Assembly (NCBI RefSeq): GCF_000379065.1 | Contig: NZ_KB900614.1 | Coordinates: 4,000,133 to 4,064,132, forward strand | DNA length: 64,000 nt | DNA from: Salinispora mooreana | Lineage (GTDB): Bacteria > Actinomycetota > Actinomycetes > Mycobacteriales > Micromonosporaceae | Direction of reading: 5' to 3' | Translations under genes and position numbers: made by a program | Notes under the pieces: generated by a model | Told to the model about the DNA's origin: nothing | What the model saw: only the letters and a program-made list of their open reading frames with translations | The model's database searches: none | Part shown: positions 22,917-31,081 of the stretch, in pieces | Numbering within the stretch: position 1 is the first letter of the stretch | Layout: the number at the start of each line of letters is the position of its first letter

Positions 22917-23297
22917 TCAGCCGAGCAGGTCGCCCAGGAAGCCCTTGTGCCGCTTCCGCCGGTAGTGCCCGTGGTAGCCGTAGTGCTGGCCGTGGCTGCC
23001 GTAGGCCGGGGCCGGAGCCGGGGGGTAGCCGTGCGCGGGCGGCGGTGGGGGCGGCACGGTGCCGTAGCCGGGCTGCTGCGGCGGAGGCGGGGGCGGCGGG
23101 TATCCGCCGGGCTGGCTGGGCTGGGCGGGTGCCGGAGCGGCCTGCTGCCGGTTCCAGTTAGCCTCCGCCTCGAACAGCTTCTCCAACTCGCCGCGGTCGA
23201 GGAAGATCCCCCGGCACTCGCTGCACTGATCGATGACGACGCCACTGCGCTCGTACTGGCGCATCTCGCCGTGACACTTGGGACAGGTGAGGCTCAT
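22917..23297 (-). CDS. zinc-ribbon protein (zf-TFIIB type) with Pro-rich tail
   Basis: 126 residues. Residues 3-40 form a TFIIB-type zinc ribbon: CPKCHGEM and QCSECRGIFLDRGELEKL. The rest is a linker rich in Pro, Gly and Tyr and a His/Lys-rich end (HGHYRRKRHKGFLGDLL). Small proteins of this family are common but unassigned. A TACGGT hexamer 6 nt before the second ATG (23297) favours that start over the ATG at 23300. Confidence 0.82.
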   Translation of the reverse strand: MSLTCPKCHGEMRQYERSGVVIDQCSECRGIFLDRGELEKLFEAEANWNRQQAAPAPAQPSQPGGYPPPPPPPQQPGYGTVPPPPPPAHGYPPAPAPAYGSHGQHYGYHGHYRRKRHKGFLGDLLG

Positions 23298-23303
23298 CAT
23301 CCG

Positions 23304-23309
23304 ACCGTA
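23304..23309 (-). promoter_or_regulatory. -10 element of the zinc-ribbon gene
   Basis: TACGGT, 6 nt before the ATG at 23297. Confidence 0.55.
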
Positions 23310-23319
23310 CCTGGTTGAC

Positions 23320-23952
23320 CTAGGCGGTCGCGGTCAACGTGGCGGTCACTTCGTCGTCGGGGACCTCGTGGAAGTCGTCGTAGTAGGCGCTGACCGCGGT
23401 GAACTCGGCCGGGTGCTGCGGGCAGACAACCTGGTCGGCCTCGGCGGAGAGCAACTCGTACGCCTCCTGCGAGCCGACCGGGGCAGCCGCCACCACCCGT
23501 CGGGCACCGAGGTGGCGGGCGACCTGGACCGCGGCGCGAGCGGTGGCGCCGGTGGCGAGGCCGTCGTCAACGATCAGGGCGGTGCGGTCGGTGAGGTCCA
23601 GTGGCGGGCGGTCGGCCCGGTAGAGCCGCTCCCGGCGGTCCAACTCGGCCCGCTCCTGGCGGTCCACGTCGGCGATCTCCGCCGGGCTGAGCCGGCTGGC
23701 GATCCGCTCGTTGAGCACCTGGGCCCCACCGGGACCGATCGCGCCGAACGCGACCTCGGGCGCCCCGGGAAGGCCGAGCTTGCGGACGGTGATCACGTCG
23801 AGCGGGGCCTCGAGCCGGCGGGCGATCACCTCGGCCACGGGCACGCCGCCGCGCACCAGAGCAAGCACGATGACATCGGGTTCGCCGACGAGCGCGGTGA
23901 GCCGATCGGCGAGCGCCCGACCCGCGTCGCTGCGGTCACGAAAGGTGGTCAC
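23320..23952 (-). CDS. phosphoribosyltransferase-family protein
   Basis: 210 residues. The PRPP-binding motif TALIVDDGLATGATARAA lies at about 124-141, and the protein begins FRDRSDAGRALADRLTAL with ALVRGGVPVAEVIA, the layout of stand-alone phosphoribosyltransferases of unknown substrate. Cytosolic. The start is GTG at 23952, overlapping the end of the upstream GT-C gene by 17 nt, so the two are coupled. A role in nucleobase salvage is possible but not established for this subgroup. Confidence 0.82.
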   Translation of the reverse strand: MTTFRDRSDAGRALADRLTALVGEPDVIVLALVRGGVPVAEVIARRLEAPLDVITVRKLGLPGAPEVAFGAIGPGGAQVLNERIASRLSPAEIADVDRQERAELDRRERLYRADRPPLDLTDRTALIVDDGLATGATARAAVQVARHLGARRVVAAAPVGSQEAYELLSAEADQVVCPQHPAEFTAVSAYYDDFHEVPDDEVTATLTATA

Positions 23953-25261
23953 CTCTCAGGTGTACGCCGTGTGAGCCGGCTCCGTGGCGGGTTGCTGGAT
24001 TCCGGTGGGCGAGTGCGGGGGCCCAGATCAGGAAGGCCAGGGGGTAGAGCAGGTAGCCGAACCGGCTGGCGGGCATGAGCAGGAGCGCGACGAGGAGCCC
24101 GTACCCGCAGATGAGCGACGCGGCGGCGGCCGTACGCGGCGGGCGGCGGGTGAGGCGCAGGGCGAAGGCCAGCCCGACGGCGAGCAGCAGTCCGCCGGCG
24201 AGTATCCGCCCGGCGGGCAGCCCGGTGGAGATCAGGTGGCCGGGGAGCGGGGACTGGGCCGGGCTGGTGACCAGGCCTTGGCCGAGCGGGAAGCGGAGCA
24301 CGTTCTCGATCAACGCGTCGTGGTCGATCAGCAGGACGGGCAGCAGGGCGATGACCGGCAGCCCCAGGGCACCGGCGAGGACGCGCCGGCCGGACGACCG
24401 GGTGGCGCCCCAGACGGCCAGGACCACCGCGACCGGCCAGGCGAAGAGCTTCAGGGCGGCGGCGAACCCCACGGCCGCTCCGGCCCGGCCCGGTTGACCG
24501 GCGGCGGCGAGGGTGAGCGCAAGCAGGCAGAGCGCGAGAACGGGCAGGTCGTCGCCGCCGGTGGCGAGGGTGAGCGCGCTGACCGGCAAAACTGTGACGG
24601 CCTGTACGCCGCGCAGGATGCCGTCGCCGGGCCGGTGTGGGTCGCGGTCCCCGGCCCGCCAGAGCGTGCGCCCGGCGAGCGCGAGGATGACGACGGTGGC
24701 GAGCGCGAACCACACCCGGGCGTCGGTCAACGCGGTGTCGACGATGGCGCGGGGCAGACCGAACAGGGCCATGCCCGGTTGGTACGGGGTGTAGCCGAAG
24801 AGCTGCTCGCTGGTGGGAAGCGCGGCGATCGCCTCGCGGCTGAGATAGGGGGTGCCGGTCTCGATCAGCCGCCGCCCAGAATCCTCAATGACGATGACCT
24901 CCTCCTGCGCCCGGTCGGTGCGTCCGAGGGCCCGTTCGACGCTCTGCCAGAGCACCGGCAGCAGCACGGTGGTGGTGGCGGCGAGCCCGGCGACCACCCA
25001 GCGGGTGGAGAGCCCGGTCAGTGGGGATCCGGGGCGGCGCCGCCAGATCAGCAGCTGGGCGGTGGCGGCGACGGCGGCGACGAGGTAACCGGCGGTGGCG
25101 ACACCGCCCCACGCGCGGTGCGGGGCGATGGTGGAGGTCAGGGTGGTGAGTGTGGCGAATCCGGCCGAGGCGGCGTAGAGGGCAAGGTCAACGCCGAGGC
25201 CACCGGCGGCGTTGTCCAGGGCGGGCCACCCGCGGCGTATGCCCGGAACGGCGCTGGTCAC
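23936..25261 (-). CDS. GT-C family membrane glycosyltransferase
   Basis: 441 residues with about ten hydrophobic segments. The loop after the third segments has VIVIEDSGRRLIETGTPYLS and YTPYQPGMALFGLPR, matching the acidic and Tyr/Pro motifs of GT87-type mannosyltransferases; AAALKLFAWPVAVVL is a further family-like motif. The open frame continues upstream to 26401 but that part is antisense to moaC and mog, so the GTG at 25261 is taken as the start; no good ribosome binding site is visible. It diverges from moaC. Confidence 0.75.
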   Translation of the reverse strand: MTSAVPGIRRGWPALDNAAGGLGVDLALYAASAGFATLTTLTSTIAPHRAWGGVATAGYLVAAVAATAQLLIWRRRPGSPLTGLSTRWVVAGLAATTTVLLPVLWQSVERALGRTDRAQEEVIVIEDSGRRLIETGTPYLSREAIAALPTSEQLFGYTPYQPGMALFGLPRAIVDTALTDARVWFALATVVILALAGRTLWRAGDRDPHRPGDGILRGVQAVTVLPVSALTLATGGDDLPVLALCLLALTLAAAGQPGRAGAAVGFAAALKLFAWPVAVVLAVWGATRSSGRRVLAGALGLPVIALLPVLLIDHDALIENVLRFPLGQGLVTSPAQSPLPGHLISTGLPAGRILAGGLLLAVGLAFALRLTRRPPRTAAAASLICGYGLLVALLLMPASRFGYLLYPLAFLIWAPALAHRNPATRHGAGSHGVHLRGDHLS

Positions 25262-25429
25262 GCGGTCAGTTTTGCAGATCAACGGCGGCGGGTCAGGCGG
25301 GCTGGGAACGCCGCGGTGGTAGCCCGCCGTCGTCCGGCGGGAAGGCGGACGACCGTACCGAATCCCCATCGGGCGGCGCCGTCCCGCAGCCCACTCGAAC
25401 CGGCGGCCCGGGCTGGGCGCAGCAGTGAC

Positions 25430-25435
25430 TAGACT
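25430..25435 (+). promoter_or_regulatory. -10 element of moaC
   Basis: TAGACT, 7 nt before the GTG at 25443. Confidence 0.6.
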
Positions 25436-25442
25436 CGCCGTC

Positions 25443-25934
25443 GTGACGGATTCCGCGCAGCTCACCCACGTTGACGCGGCAGGCGCAGCCCGCATGGTTG
25501 ACGTCTCCGCCAAGGCGGTGACCGGGCGGCTGGCCGTCGCCGCCGGCCGGCTCCGGACCACCCGCGAGGTCGTCGACCTCCTGCGCCGCGATGGGCTCCC
25601 CAAGGGGGATGCGCTCGCCGTCGGCCGGCTCGCCGGGATCATGGGCGCGAAACGGACCCCGGACCTGATTCCGCTCTGCCACCCGATCGCCCTGCACGGG
25701 GTCACCGTCGACCTGACCCTCACCGACGACACCGTCGAGATCACCGCGACCGCCCGGACGGCTGACCGCACCGGCGTCGAGATGGAGGCGCTCACCGCCG
25801 TCGCGGTCGCCGGCCTGGCCCTCGTCGACATGGTCAAGGCGGTTGACCCGGCGGCCACGGTGGACGCGGTCCGAGTCCTGCGCAAGGAGGGCGGAGCGTC
25901 CGGTGAGTGGGTCCGCCCCGAGGACCGGCTGTGA
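25443..25934 (+). CDS. moaC: cyclic pyranopterin monophosphate synthase
   Basis: 163 residues with the MoaC core: RMVDVSAKAVTGRLAVA, MGAKRTPDLIPLCHPIAL and TGVEMEALTAVAVAGLALVDMVKA, including the catalytic His and Lys positions. Works after MoaA to form cyclic pyranopterin monophosphate from GTP. The leaderless-type promoter fixes the GTG at 25443 rather than the ATG at 25425. Its TGA overlaps the GTG of mog. First gene of moaC-mog, with moeA and moaE following. Confidence 0.94.
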   Translation: MTDSAQLTHVDAAGAARMVDVSAKAVTGRLAVAAGRLRTTREVVDLLRRDGLPKGDALAVGRLAGIMGAKRTPDLIPLCHPIALHGVTVDLTLTDDTVEITATARTADRTGVEMEALTAVAVAGLALVDMVKAVDPAATVDAVRVLRKEGGASGEWVRPEDRL

Positions 25935-26404
25935 TCCGGGCGCGGGTGGTCGTCGCCTCCAACCGGGCCTCCGCCGGTGTCTACCCGGACACCAGCGGCC
26001 CGCTGCTCGTCGCCGGCCTGCGGGAGCTGGGCTGTGCGGTGGACGGGCCGATCATCGTGGTCCCGGACGGAGACCCGGTCGGCGCGGCGCTGAGTGCTGC
26101 CGCCGCCGAGGGGGTGGATGTCGTGGTGACCAGTGGCGGCACCGGCATCAACCCGACGGACCGCACCCCGGAGGTGACCCGGGCGCTGCTCGACCACGAG
26201 ATCCCGGGCATCGCGGAGGCCATCCGTGCGTACAGCCGGGACCGCGTGCCCACCGCGGTGCTGTCCCGGGGAGTCGCCGGTGTCCTGGGGCAGACACTGG
26301 TGGTGAACCTCCCCGGCTCGACCGGGGGTGCCCGCGACGGGCTGGCCGTGCTCGGACCGATCCTCGCCCACGCTGTTGACCAACTCCGTGGTGGGGACCA
26401 CTGA
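25931..26404 (+). CDS. mog: molybdopterin adenylyltransferase-type protein (MoaB/Mog)
   Basis: 157 residues, a single MogA/MoaB domain: VVVASNRASAGVYPDTSG, then VVVTSGGTGINPTDRTPEVT and LVVNLPGSTGGARDGL. These residues bind molybdopterin and carry out adenylylation before molybdate insertion by MoeA. The start is GTG overlapping the moaC stop (GTGA). Could equally be named moaB; the family does not separate clearly by sequence alone. Confidence 0.88.
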   Translation: MIRARVVVASNRASAGVYPDTSGPLLVAGLRELGCAVDGPIIVVPDGDPVGAALSAAAAEGVDVVVTSGGTGINPTDRTPEVTRALLDHEIPGIAEAIRAYSRDRVPTAVLSRGVAGVLGQTLVVNLPGSTGGARDGLAVLGPILAHAVDQLRGGDH

Positions 26405-26440
26405 TCGGTTCGCGAACTAACGCACCATTGGACGCCCCGA

Positions 26441-26446
26441 TACTCT
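26441..26446 (+). promoter_or_regulatory. -10 element of moeA
   Basis: TACTCT, 6 nt before the GTG at 26453. Confidence 0.6.
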
Positions 26447-26452
26447 CGTCGG

Positions 26453-27709
26453 GTGAGCATGGAAGCCGCAGCCGCCGACCCCGTCGCTCCGCCCCCACCC
26501 GCGGGCTGGGAGGAGGCGCGTTCCCGGGCGTATGCGGTGGGTCGAGCTGCCGCGCTGCCGGTGGTGAGTCGGCCGCTCGTTGACCTAGACGGGCACACCC
26601 TGGCTGAGCCGTTGGCCACCCGGACCCCCCTACCGGCGTTCCGCACGACCAGTGTGGACGGCTGGGCGGTGCGTGGCGCCGGCCCGTGGCGGATCGTGGG
26701 CCGGGTCCTGGCCGGTGGGGTCCCGGCGCCGCTGACCGAGGACGGCACCACCGTCGAGATCGCCACCGGTGCGATGGTTCCTGACGGCGCCGCCGCTGTG
26801 TTGCGGGTGGAGGAGTCGAGCCGTACTCCGGACGGGTTGGTGGCCGGCACCCCGCGTCCGTCGCCCGAGTGGCGTCTGCCGGGGGAGGAGGCCGCCGCCG
26901 GAGAGGAGCTGTTGCCGGTCGGGACGCCCGTGGACCCGGCGGTGATCGGGTTGGCCGCCTCCTGCGGACACGACACCCTGCGTGTACGGCGGCAGCCGCG
27001 TGCGGCGCTGCTGGTCTTCGGGGACGAACTGTTGACGGCCGGGCCGCCCGGGGCGGGGCGGGTCCGGGACGCGCTCGGTCCCGCCGTGCCGGCGTGGCTG
27101 CGTCGGTACGGGTGCGCGGTGCGCCCCGCCGACGTGGTCGGACCGGTGGCGGACACCCTCTCGGCGCACGTGGCGGCGCTCAGTGATGCGCTCACCCGCG
27201 CCGACCTGGTCTGCACGACCGGCGGCACCATGCACGGCCCGGTGGACCACCTGCACCCCGCACTCGAGGCGTTGGGAGCGGAGTATGTGGTCAACACCGT
27301 CGCCGTGCGGCCCGGCTTCCCGATGCTGCTGGCCCGGGTGGTCGGCACCGACGGCCGGGTACGCTTCGTCGCCGGGCTGCCCGGTAACCCGCAGTCCGCG
27401 ATCCTCGCCCTGGCGTCGCTGGTCGCGCCGCTGCTGGCCGGCCTCGCCGGCCGGTCGATGCCGGAGCTTCCACAGGCGGCGCTCGCCGAGCCGATCCCCG
27501 GGCGGGGCGCCTTCACCCACCTTGCGTTGGTCCGGCTGGATCGAGTCACCGGCACCGCCCACCCGCTCCGGCATGTCGGCTCGGCGATGCTGCGCGGCCT
27601 GGCCGGAGCCGACGGGTTCGCGGTGATCCGCCCCGGCGCGTCCGGCGAGCCGGGCGACCGGGTGTCGGTCGTGCCGCTGCCGTTGCTGCCCGGGGAGCGC
27701 GGGTCATGA
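26453..27709 (+). CDS. moeA: molybdopterin molybdenumtransferase
   Basis: 418 residues, the usual MoeA length. The order is MoeA N-domain (ATRTPLPAFRTTSVDGWAV), a domain with VEIATGAMVPDGAAAVLRVE, the MogA-like domain (GDELLTAG, CTTGGTMHGPVDHL, FVAGLPGNPQSAILA) and the C-terminal beta domain. It inserts molybdate into adenylylated molybdopterin. The start is GTG at 26453 behind its own -10 hexamer, so it has a promoter separate from moaC. Its stop overlaps the moaE ATG. Confidence 0.94.
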   Translation: MSMEAAAADPVAPPPPAGWEEARSRAYAVGRAAALPVVSRPLVDLDGHTLAEPLATRTPLPAFRTTSVDGWAVRGAGPWRIVGRVLAGGVPAPLTEDGTTVEIATGAMVPDGAAAVLRVEESSRTPDGLVAGTPRPSPEWRLPGEEAAAGEELLPVGTPVDPAVIGLAASCGHDTLRVRRQPRAALLVFGDELLTAGPPGAGRVRDALGPAVPAWLRRYGCAVRPADVVGPVADTLSAHVAALSDALTRADLVCTTGGTMHGPVDHLHPALEALGAEYVVNTVAVRPGFPMLLARVVGTDGRVRFVAGLPGNPQSAILALASLVAPLLAGLAGRSMPELPQAALAEPIPGRGAFTHLALVRLDRVTGTAHPLRHVGSAMLRGLAGADGFAVIRPGASGEPGDRVSVVPLPLLPGERGS

Positions 27710-28134
27710 CCGCCCCGACCGTGGCGTTCGGCGAGGTTACCGAGCGGCCACTGGATCTCGCCGCACACGAGGGCGCGGTGGCCGACCGGGCCGCTGGCGC
27801 GGTGGTGTCGTTCCAGGGTGTCGTCCGGGACCACGACCACGGCCGGGCGGTGGTGGCGCTGACCTATGAGGGGCACCCGAGTGCCGAGCGGGTGCTGCGC
27901 GAGGTCGCCGCCGAGATCGCCGCCGACCCCGAGGTGTACGCGGTGGCCGTCTCGCACCGGGTCGGGCCGCTGGAGATCGGCGAAGCGGCGCTGGTGGCGG
28001 CGGTCAGCACCGCCCACCGAGCCGCCGCCTTCGCCGCCTGTGCCCGATTGGTTGACGAGGTGAAGGCACGGCTGCCGATCTGGAAGCGGCAGGTGTTCGC
28101 GGACGGCACCGAGGAGTGGGTGAACTGTCCCTGA
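27706..28134 (+). CDS. moaE: molybdopterin synthase catalytic subunit
   Basis: 142 residues: GAVVSFQGVVRDHDHGR, LTYEGHPSAERVLREVA, VSHRVGPLEIGEAALVAAV and a C-terminal LPIWKRQVFADGTEEWVNC with the lysines that contact the MoaD C-terminus. Transfers sulfur from MoaD to make molybdopterin. Overlaps moeA by 4 nt (ATGA). Its partner MoaD lies 10 kb away on the other strand. Confidence 0.94.
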   Translation: MTAPTVAFGEVTERPLDLAAHEGAVADRAAGAVVSFQGVVRDHDHGRAVVALTYEGHPSAERVLREVAAEIAADPEVYAVAVSHRVGPLEIGEAALVAAVSTAHRAAAFAACARLVDEVKARLPIWKRQVFADGTEEWVNCP

Positions 28135-28199
28135 CGTCGACAGCGTTCGTCGGTCAGCGTTCGTCGGTTGGTCGCCCGTTGTCGGTCACCCGTCGCCGG

Positions 28200-29633
28200 T
28201 CAGCGGCGGCTGGCCAGCGGGACGGGACGGCCTGGACGCTCGCCGTAGAAGGCCGGCTCGGCCCCGGGGCGCCAGGGCAGCGCGGCGACCAGCACGATCA
28301 GCGCCAGGGCCAGCGAATTCTCCATCAGGGCACCGAAGAGACCGTCCTGATAGTGCGACACCTCGGGTAGCTGGTGCTCGTACGGCCAGATCGGCGAGAC
28401 GAGGAAGAGGAGATAGAGGGCCAGGGCGGCGGCCCCGTGCCGGAGCCCGGTCAGCGTCGGGTACCAGATCGGGGGGCGCAGACCGTTGACTCCGGGTAGG
28501 CCCTCCAGGCCGGCCCGGGCGGCGAGCGCCCGGCTGGCGTCCCGGCGGCGGACGGCGGCGTCGGCGAGCACGATGATCGCGGGAATCACCCAGACGAGGT
28601 GGTGCGTCCAGGAGATCGGGCTGATCACACTGGTGGTGAGCCCGACCAGGGTGAATGCCGTCAGCTCGTCGCCGTCTGCCCGTGCGTTGGCGGCCCGGGA
28701 CAGACCGAGTGCGAGAACCAGGATCGCGAACGTGAACCAGAGCAGCCCCGGGGTCTCGATCGAGTCGTGGAGGCGGGCGAGCAGGCCGGCGAGCGACTGG
28801 TTGGGGGTCATGTCGGCGGCACCGACCCGCTCGGTCTGCCAGAGCACCCCGCCGAAGTAGGCCCGGGACTCGGGTCCGACGACGGCGAACGACCCGATCG
28901 TCACGGCCAGGACGGTGCCGACGGCGGTGGTCGCCGCCCGCCACTGACGGGTGATCATGAGGTAGGCGATGAAGAGGGCGGGGGTCAGCTTCACCGCGGT
29001 GGCGAGGCCGATGCCGACGCCCGCCCAGGCGCCGCTGTAGACGAAGCGCAGTAGCGGCCCGTCGGTGGGAGCGACGTGGGTGCCCCGGCGGGATCGCCAG
29101 CGCAGGCCGACCAGGTCGGCCATGACCAGTGCGAACAGCAGTAGATTGACCTGCCCGTAGCCGATGGTCTCCCGGGACGGCTCGAGGGCGGCGGCGAGCA
29201 CCGTCGCGAGCGCCACCGCGTACCACAGGGGATAGTTGAGCCGGTCGGCGATCGGGCGGAGCAGTGCGGCGAGGACCACGGCCAGCGCGGCGACGCTCGC
29301 CACCGCGTTTACCAGCCCGGCCAGCCCGACCGGAAGATGCGCCATCGGGAGCATGGCGAGCCCGGCGAAGGGTGGGTAGGTGAAGCCGAGGGTCGTGTCG
29401 GGGGCGATGAACTCGTACAGCTCGTGGCCGTTCGCCCACCACACCGCCGCGCCGTGATAGATCTTCATGTCGAAGAAGTTGTACGGTCGCCCGAACTCGC
29501 CGACGGCGAGCCAGGCGGCGTATGCGACGACGGCCACGACTCCGATCCGGATGACGGTCCGGCGATCGAGCCCTCGCGGGACGCGGCGAACCGGGGTGAG
29601 GCGACGCATCCGCCGACGGAGAATCGTCGGCAT
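28200..29633 (-). CDS. GT87 alpha-1,2-mannosyltransferase-like membrane protein
   Basis: 477 residues, about ten hydrophobic segments. Clear GT87 motifs: FFDMKIYHGAAVWW, GFTYPPFAGLAM, YGQVNLLLFALVMADL, AVKLTPALFIAYL and WTHHLVW. Members such as PimE move mannose from polyprenol-phosphate-mannose to envelope glycolipids on the outer face of the membrane. The ATG at 29633 begins the basic tail MPTILRRRMRR; a start at 29705 would add an unlikely Arg/Gly stretch. Converges on moaE. Confidence 0.86.
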   Translation of the reverse strand: MPTILRRRMRRLTPVRRVPRGLDRRTVIRIGVVAVVAYAAWLAVGEFGRPYNFFDMKIYHGAAVWWANGHELYEFIAPDTTLGFTYPPFAGLAMLPMAHLPVGLAGLVNAVASVAALAVVLAALLRPIADRLNYPLWYAVALATVLAAALEPSRETIGYGQVNLLLFALVMADLVGLRWRSRRGTHVAPTDGPLLRFVYSGAWAGVGIGLATAVKLTPALFIAYLMITRQWRAATTAVGTVLAVTIGSFAVVGPESRAYFGGVLWQTERVGAADMTPNQSLAGLLARLHDSIETPGLLWFTFAILVLALGLSRAANARADGDELTAFTLVGLTTSVISPISWTHHLVWVIPAIIVLADAAVRRRDASRALAARAGLEGLPGVNGLRPPIWYPTLTGLRHGAAALALYLLFLVSPIWPYEHQLPEVSHYQDGLFGALMENSLALALIVLVAALPWRPGAEPAFYGERPGRPVPLASRR

Positions 29634-29843
29634 TGAGTGGCCACCCCCGTACCAATATCGACCTAGCCGTCCTGGTCCGTTACGGAGCCTAGAACGGTCC
29701 CTCACGTTTCGCCTCCCGCGCTATGGGACCGTGTCCGACCCCACACTGGTTTCTGATTTTTCCACCGGGTGAACGCCGGGTGGGCGGTACGTCGGACTCG
29801 CTGTTTCGTCCGACGGAGTGCGACGGGAGGGGATCGACGCGGG

Positions 29844-30389
29844 TCAGCCAGGAAAGCGTCGAGCCGTCGCTGCCGATCGTACGGCGATCCGGGCCTGCCG
29901 GCGGGCGGTACGGCCAGCCCGGGTTACCCGACGTCGGGAGTGGCCGAGCCGCTGACCGGCTCGCCAGCGTAGCCCCGGTTTCCCTTCGGTGTCCGCGGCG
30001 GCCAGTAGGAGCCCACCGAAGAGGCCGAGGTTTTTCAGAAAGTGGAGTTGGTTGTTGACCCGCACCGCCGGATCCACGTCAGTCCAGAAGGGATGCCCGG
30101 CGATAGTACCCGGCACCAGAGTGCCGGCCAGAACCAAGGCCGCCGGTCGGGTGAGCCGTCCGGTGGCGAGCAGTAGGCCGGCACCGAACTGTACGGCTCC
30201 ATTGGCGCGGATCAGCGTCTCGGTATCGGTGGGGACGCCGGGAACAGCGCGTCGCAGCAGGGGTTCGACCCGGTCGGTCATCGGCGTGGCGGCGGGGACG
30301 AGCCGGCCCGGGGCGGTGAGGCTGCGGGCCCCTTCGACCACGAGGATGCCACTGAGCATGACTCGGGCGAGGGAGCGTACGGGTGTCAT
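29844..30389 (-). CDS. DoxX family membrane protein
   Basis: 181 residues. Four hydrophobic segments within the first 135 residues, with LSGILVVEGARSL, AVQFGAGLLLATGRL and NNQLHFLKNLGLFGGLLL, the DoxX pattern; the last 45 residues are a basic Arg-rich cytoplasmic tail. DoxX proteins are linked to redox and oxidative-stress functions at the membrane, but this copy has no assigned partner. Diverges from the GNAT gene 136 bp away. Confidence 0.85.
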   Translation of the reverse strand: MTPVRSLARVMLSGILVVEGARSLTAPGRLVPAATPMTDRVEPLLRRAVPGVPTDTETLIRANGAVQFGAGLLLATGRLTRPAALVLAGTLVPGTIAGHPFWTDVDPAVRVNNQLHFLKNLGLFGGLLLAAADTEGKPGLRWRAGQRLGHSRRRVTRAGRTARRQARIAVRSAATARRFPG

Positions 30390-30512
30390 GGGTCAGTCAT
30401 ACCCTGTCGGACCCGCCGTCACCCCGGCAACCGACCGATCCGGTTGGTTGCCGCAGCTCGCCTGCCACGCCGAATCGCGCGACTGTCCCGGACGGGCCAG
30501 CGCCGGAGGGGG

Positions 30513-30518
30513 TAAGGT
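30513..30518 (+). promoter_or_regulatory. -10 element of the GNAT gene
   Basis: TAAGGT, 7 nt before the GTG at 30526. Confidence 0.55.
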
Positions 30519-30525
30519 CCCCGGC

Positions 30526-31071
30526 GTGACCACCATGCGGCTACGGCCCGAGGAACCGGCAGATACCGGTGCGGTGCGTCGGGTCCTCGCTGGCGCGTTC
30601 GCCCGTCCCGATGTCACCACCCCGCCGGAGGTCGGCCTCGTAGACGAGCTGCGGGGCAGCGCGGAGTGGCTGCCGGCACTGGCCATGGTGGTCGAGTACG
30701 GGGGTGAGGTCGTCGGCTACGCGTTGCTCACCCGGGCGCGGGTTCGCTCCGACCACGACGACGTGGCCGCGCTCGCCCTCGGGCCGGTGGCGGTCGCCCC
30801 GCACCGGCAGCGCATCGGGCTGGGTAGCGCGGTGGTGCAGGCGGCCCTGGACGCGGCCGCCGAGCTGGGTGAGCGTCTCGTGGTGGTGTTGGGTGATCCG
30901 GCCTTCTACCGGCGGTTCGGGTTCGGTCGGGCCGACCGGCTCGGCCTCACCAGCCCCTGGTCTGGGCTCGGCGAGCCCTGGCAGGCCCTGGTGTTGCCCT
31001 CGGTCGGCGGTGGCACGGGACCGCCCGCCCCCGGTGAGGTGATCTTTCCGCCGCCGTGGTCGAAGGTGTGA
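30526..31071 (+). CDS. GNAT family N-acetyltransferase
   Basis: 181 residues. Starts MRLRPEEPADTGAVRRVLAGAF; acetyl-CoA motif A is VAVAPHRQRIGLGSAVVQ (about 95-112), followed by ERLVVVLGDPAFYRRFGFG and PWQALVL, which place it in the subgroup of small-molecule acetyltransferases with a C-terminal YRRFGF motif. Substrate unknown. The frame extends to 29989 but that part is antisense to the DoxX gene; the -10 hexamer supports the GTG at 30526. Confidence 0.85.
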   Translation: MTTMRLRPEEPADTGAVRRVLAGAFARPDVTTPPEVGLVDELRGSAEWLPALAMVVEYGGEVVGYALLTRARVRSDHDDVAALALGPVAVAPHRQRIGLGSAVVQAALDAAAELGERLVVVLGDPAFYRRFGFGRADRLGLTSPWSGLGEPWQALVLPSVGGGTGPPAPGEVIFPPPWSKV

Positions 31072-31081
31072 GTCGATCGGG

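Noticed and set aside
23984..25432. 482-codon plus-strand frame over the GT-C gene
   Set aside because: Gly/Glu/Arg-rich shadow of a membrane protein gene with intact hydrophobic segments on the other strand.
26405..26452. moeA as part of a single transcript with moaC and mog only
   Set aside because: A TACTCT -10 placed 6 nt before the GTG suggests that moeA also has its own promoter, though read-through from moaC is possible.
25981..28017. 678-codon minus-strand frame across mog, moeA and moaE
   Set aside because: Entirely antisense to three well-conserved Moco genes; Ser/Thr/Pro/Arg-rich with no motif.
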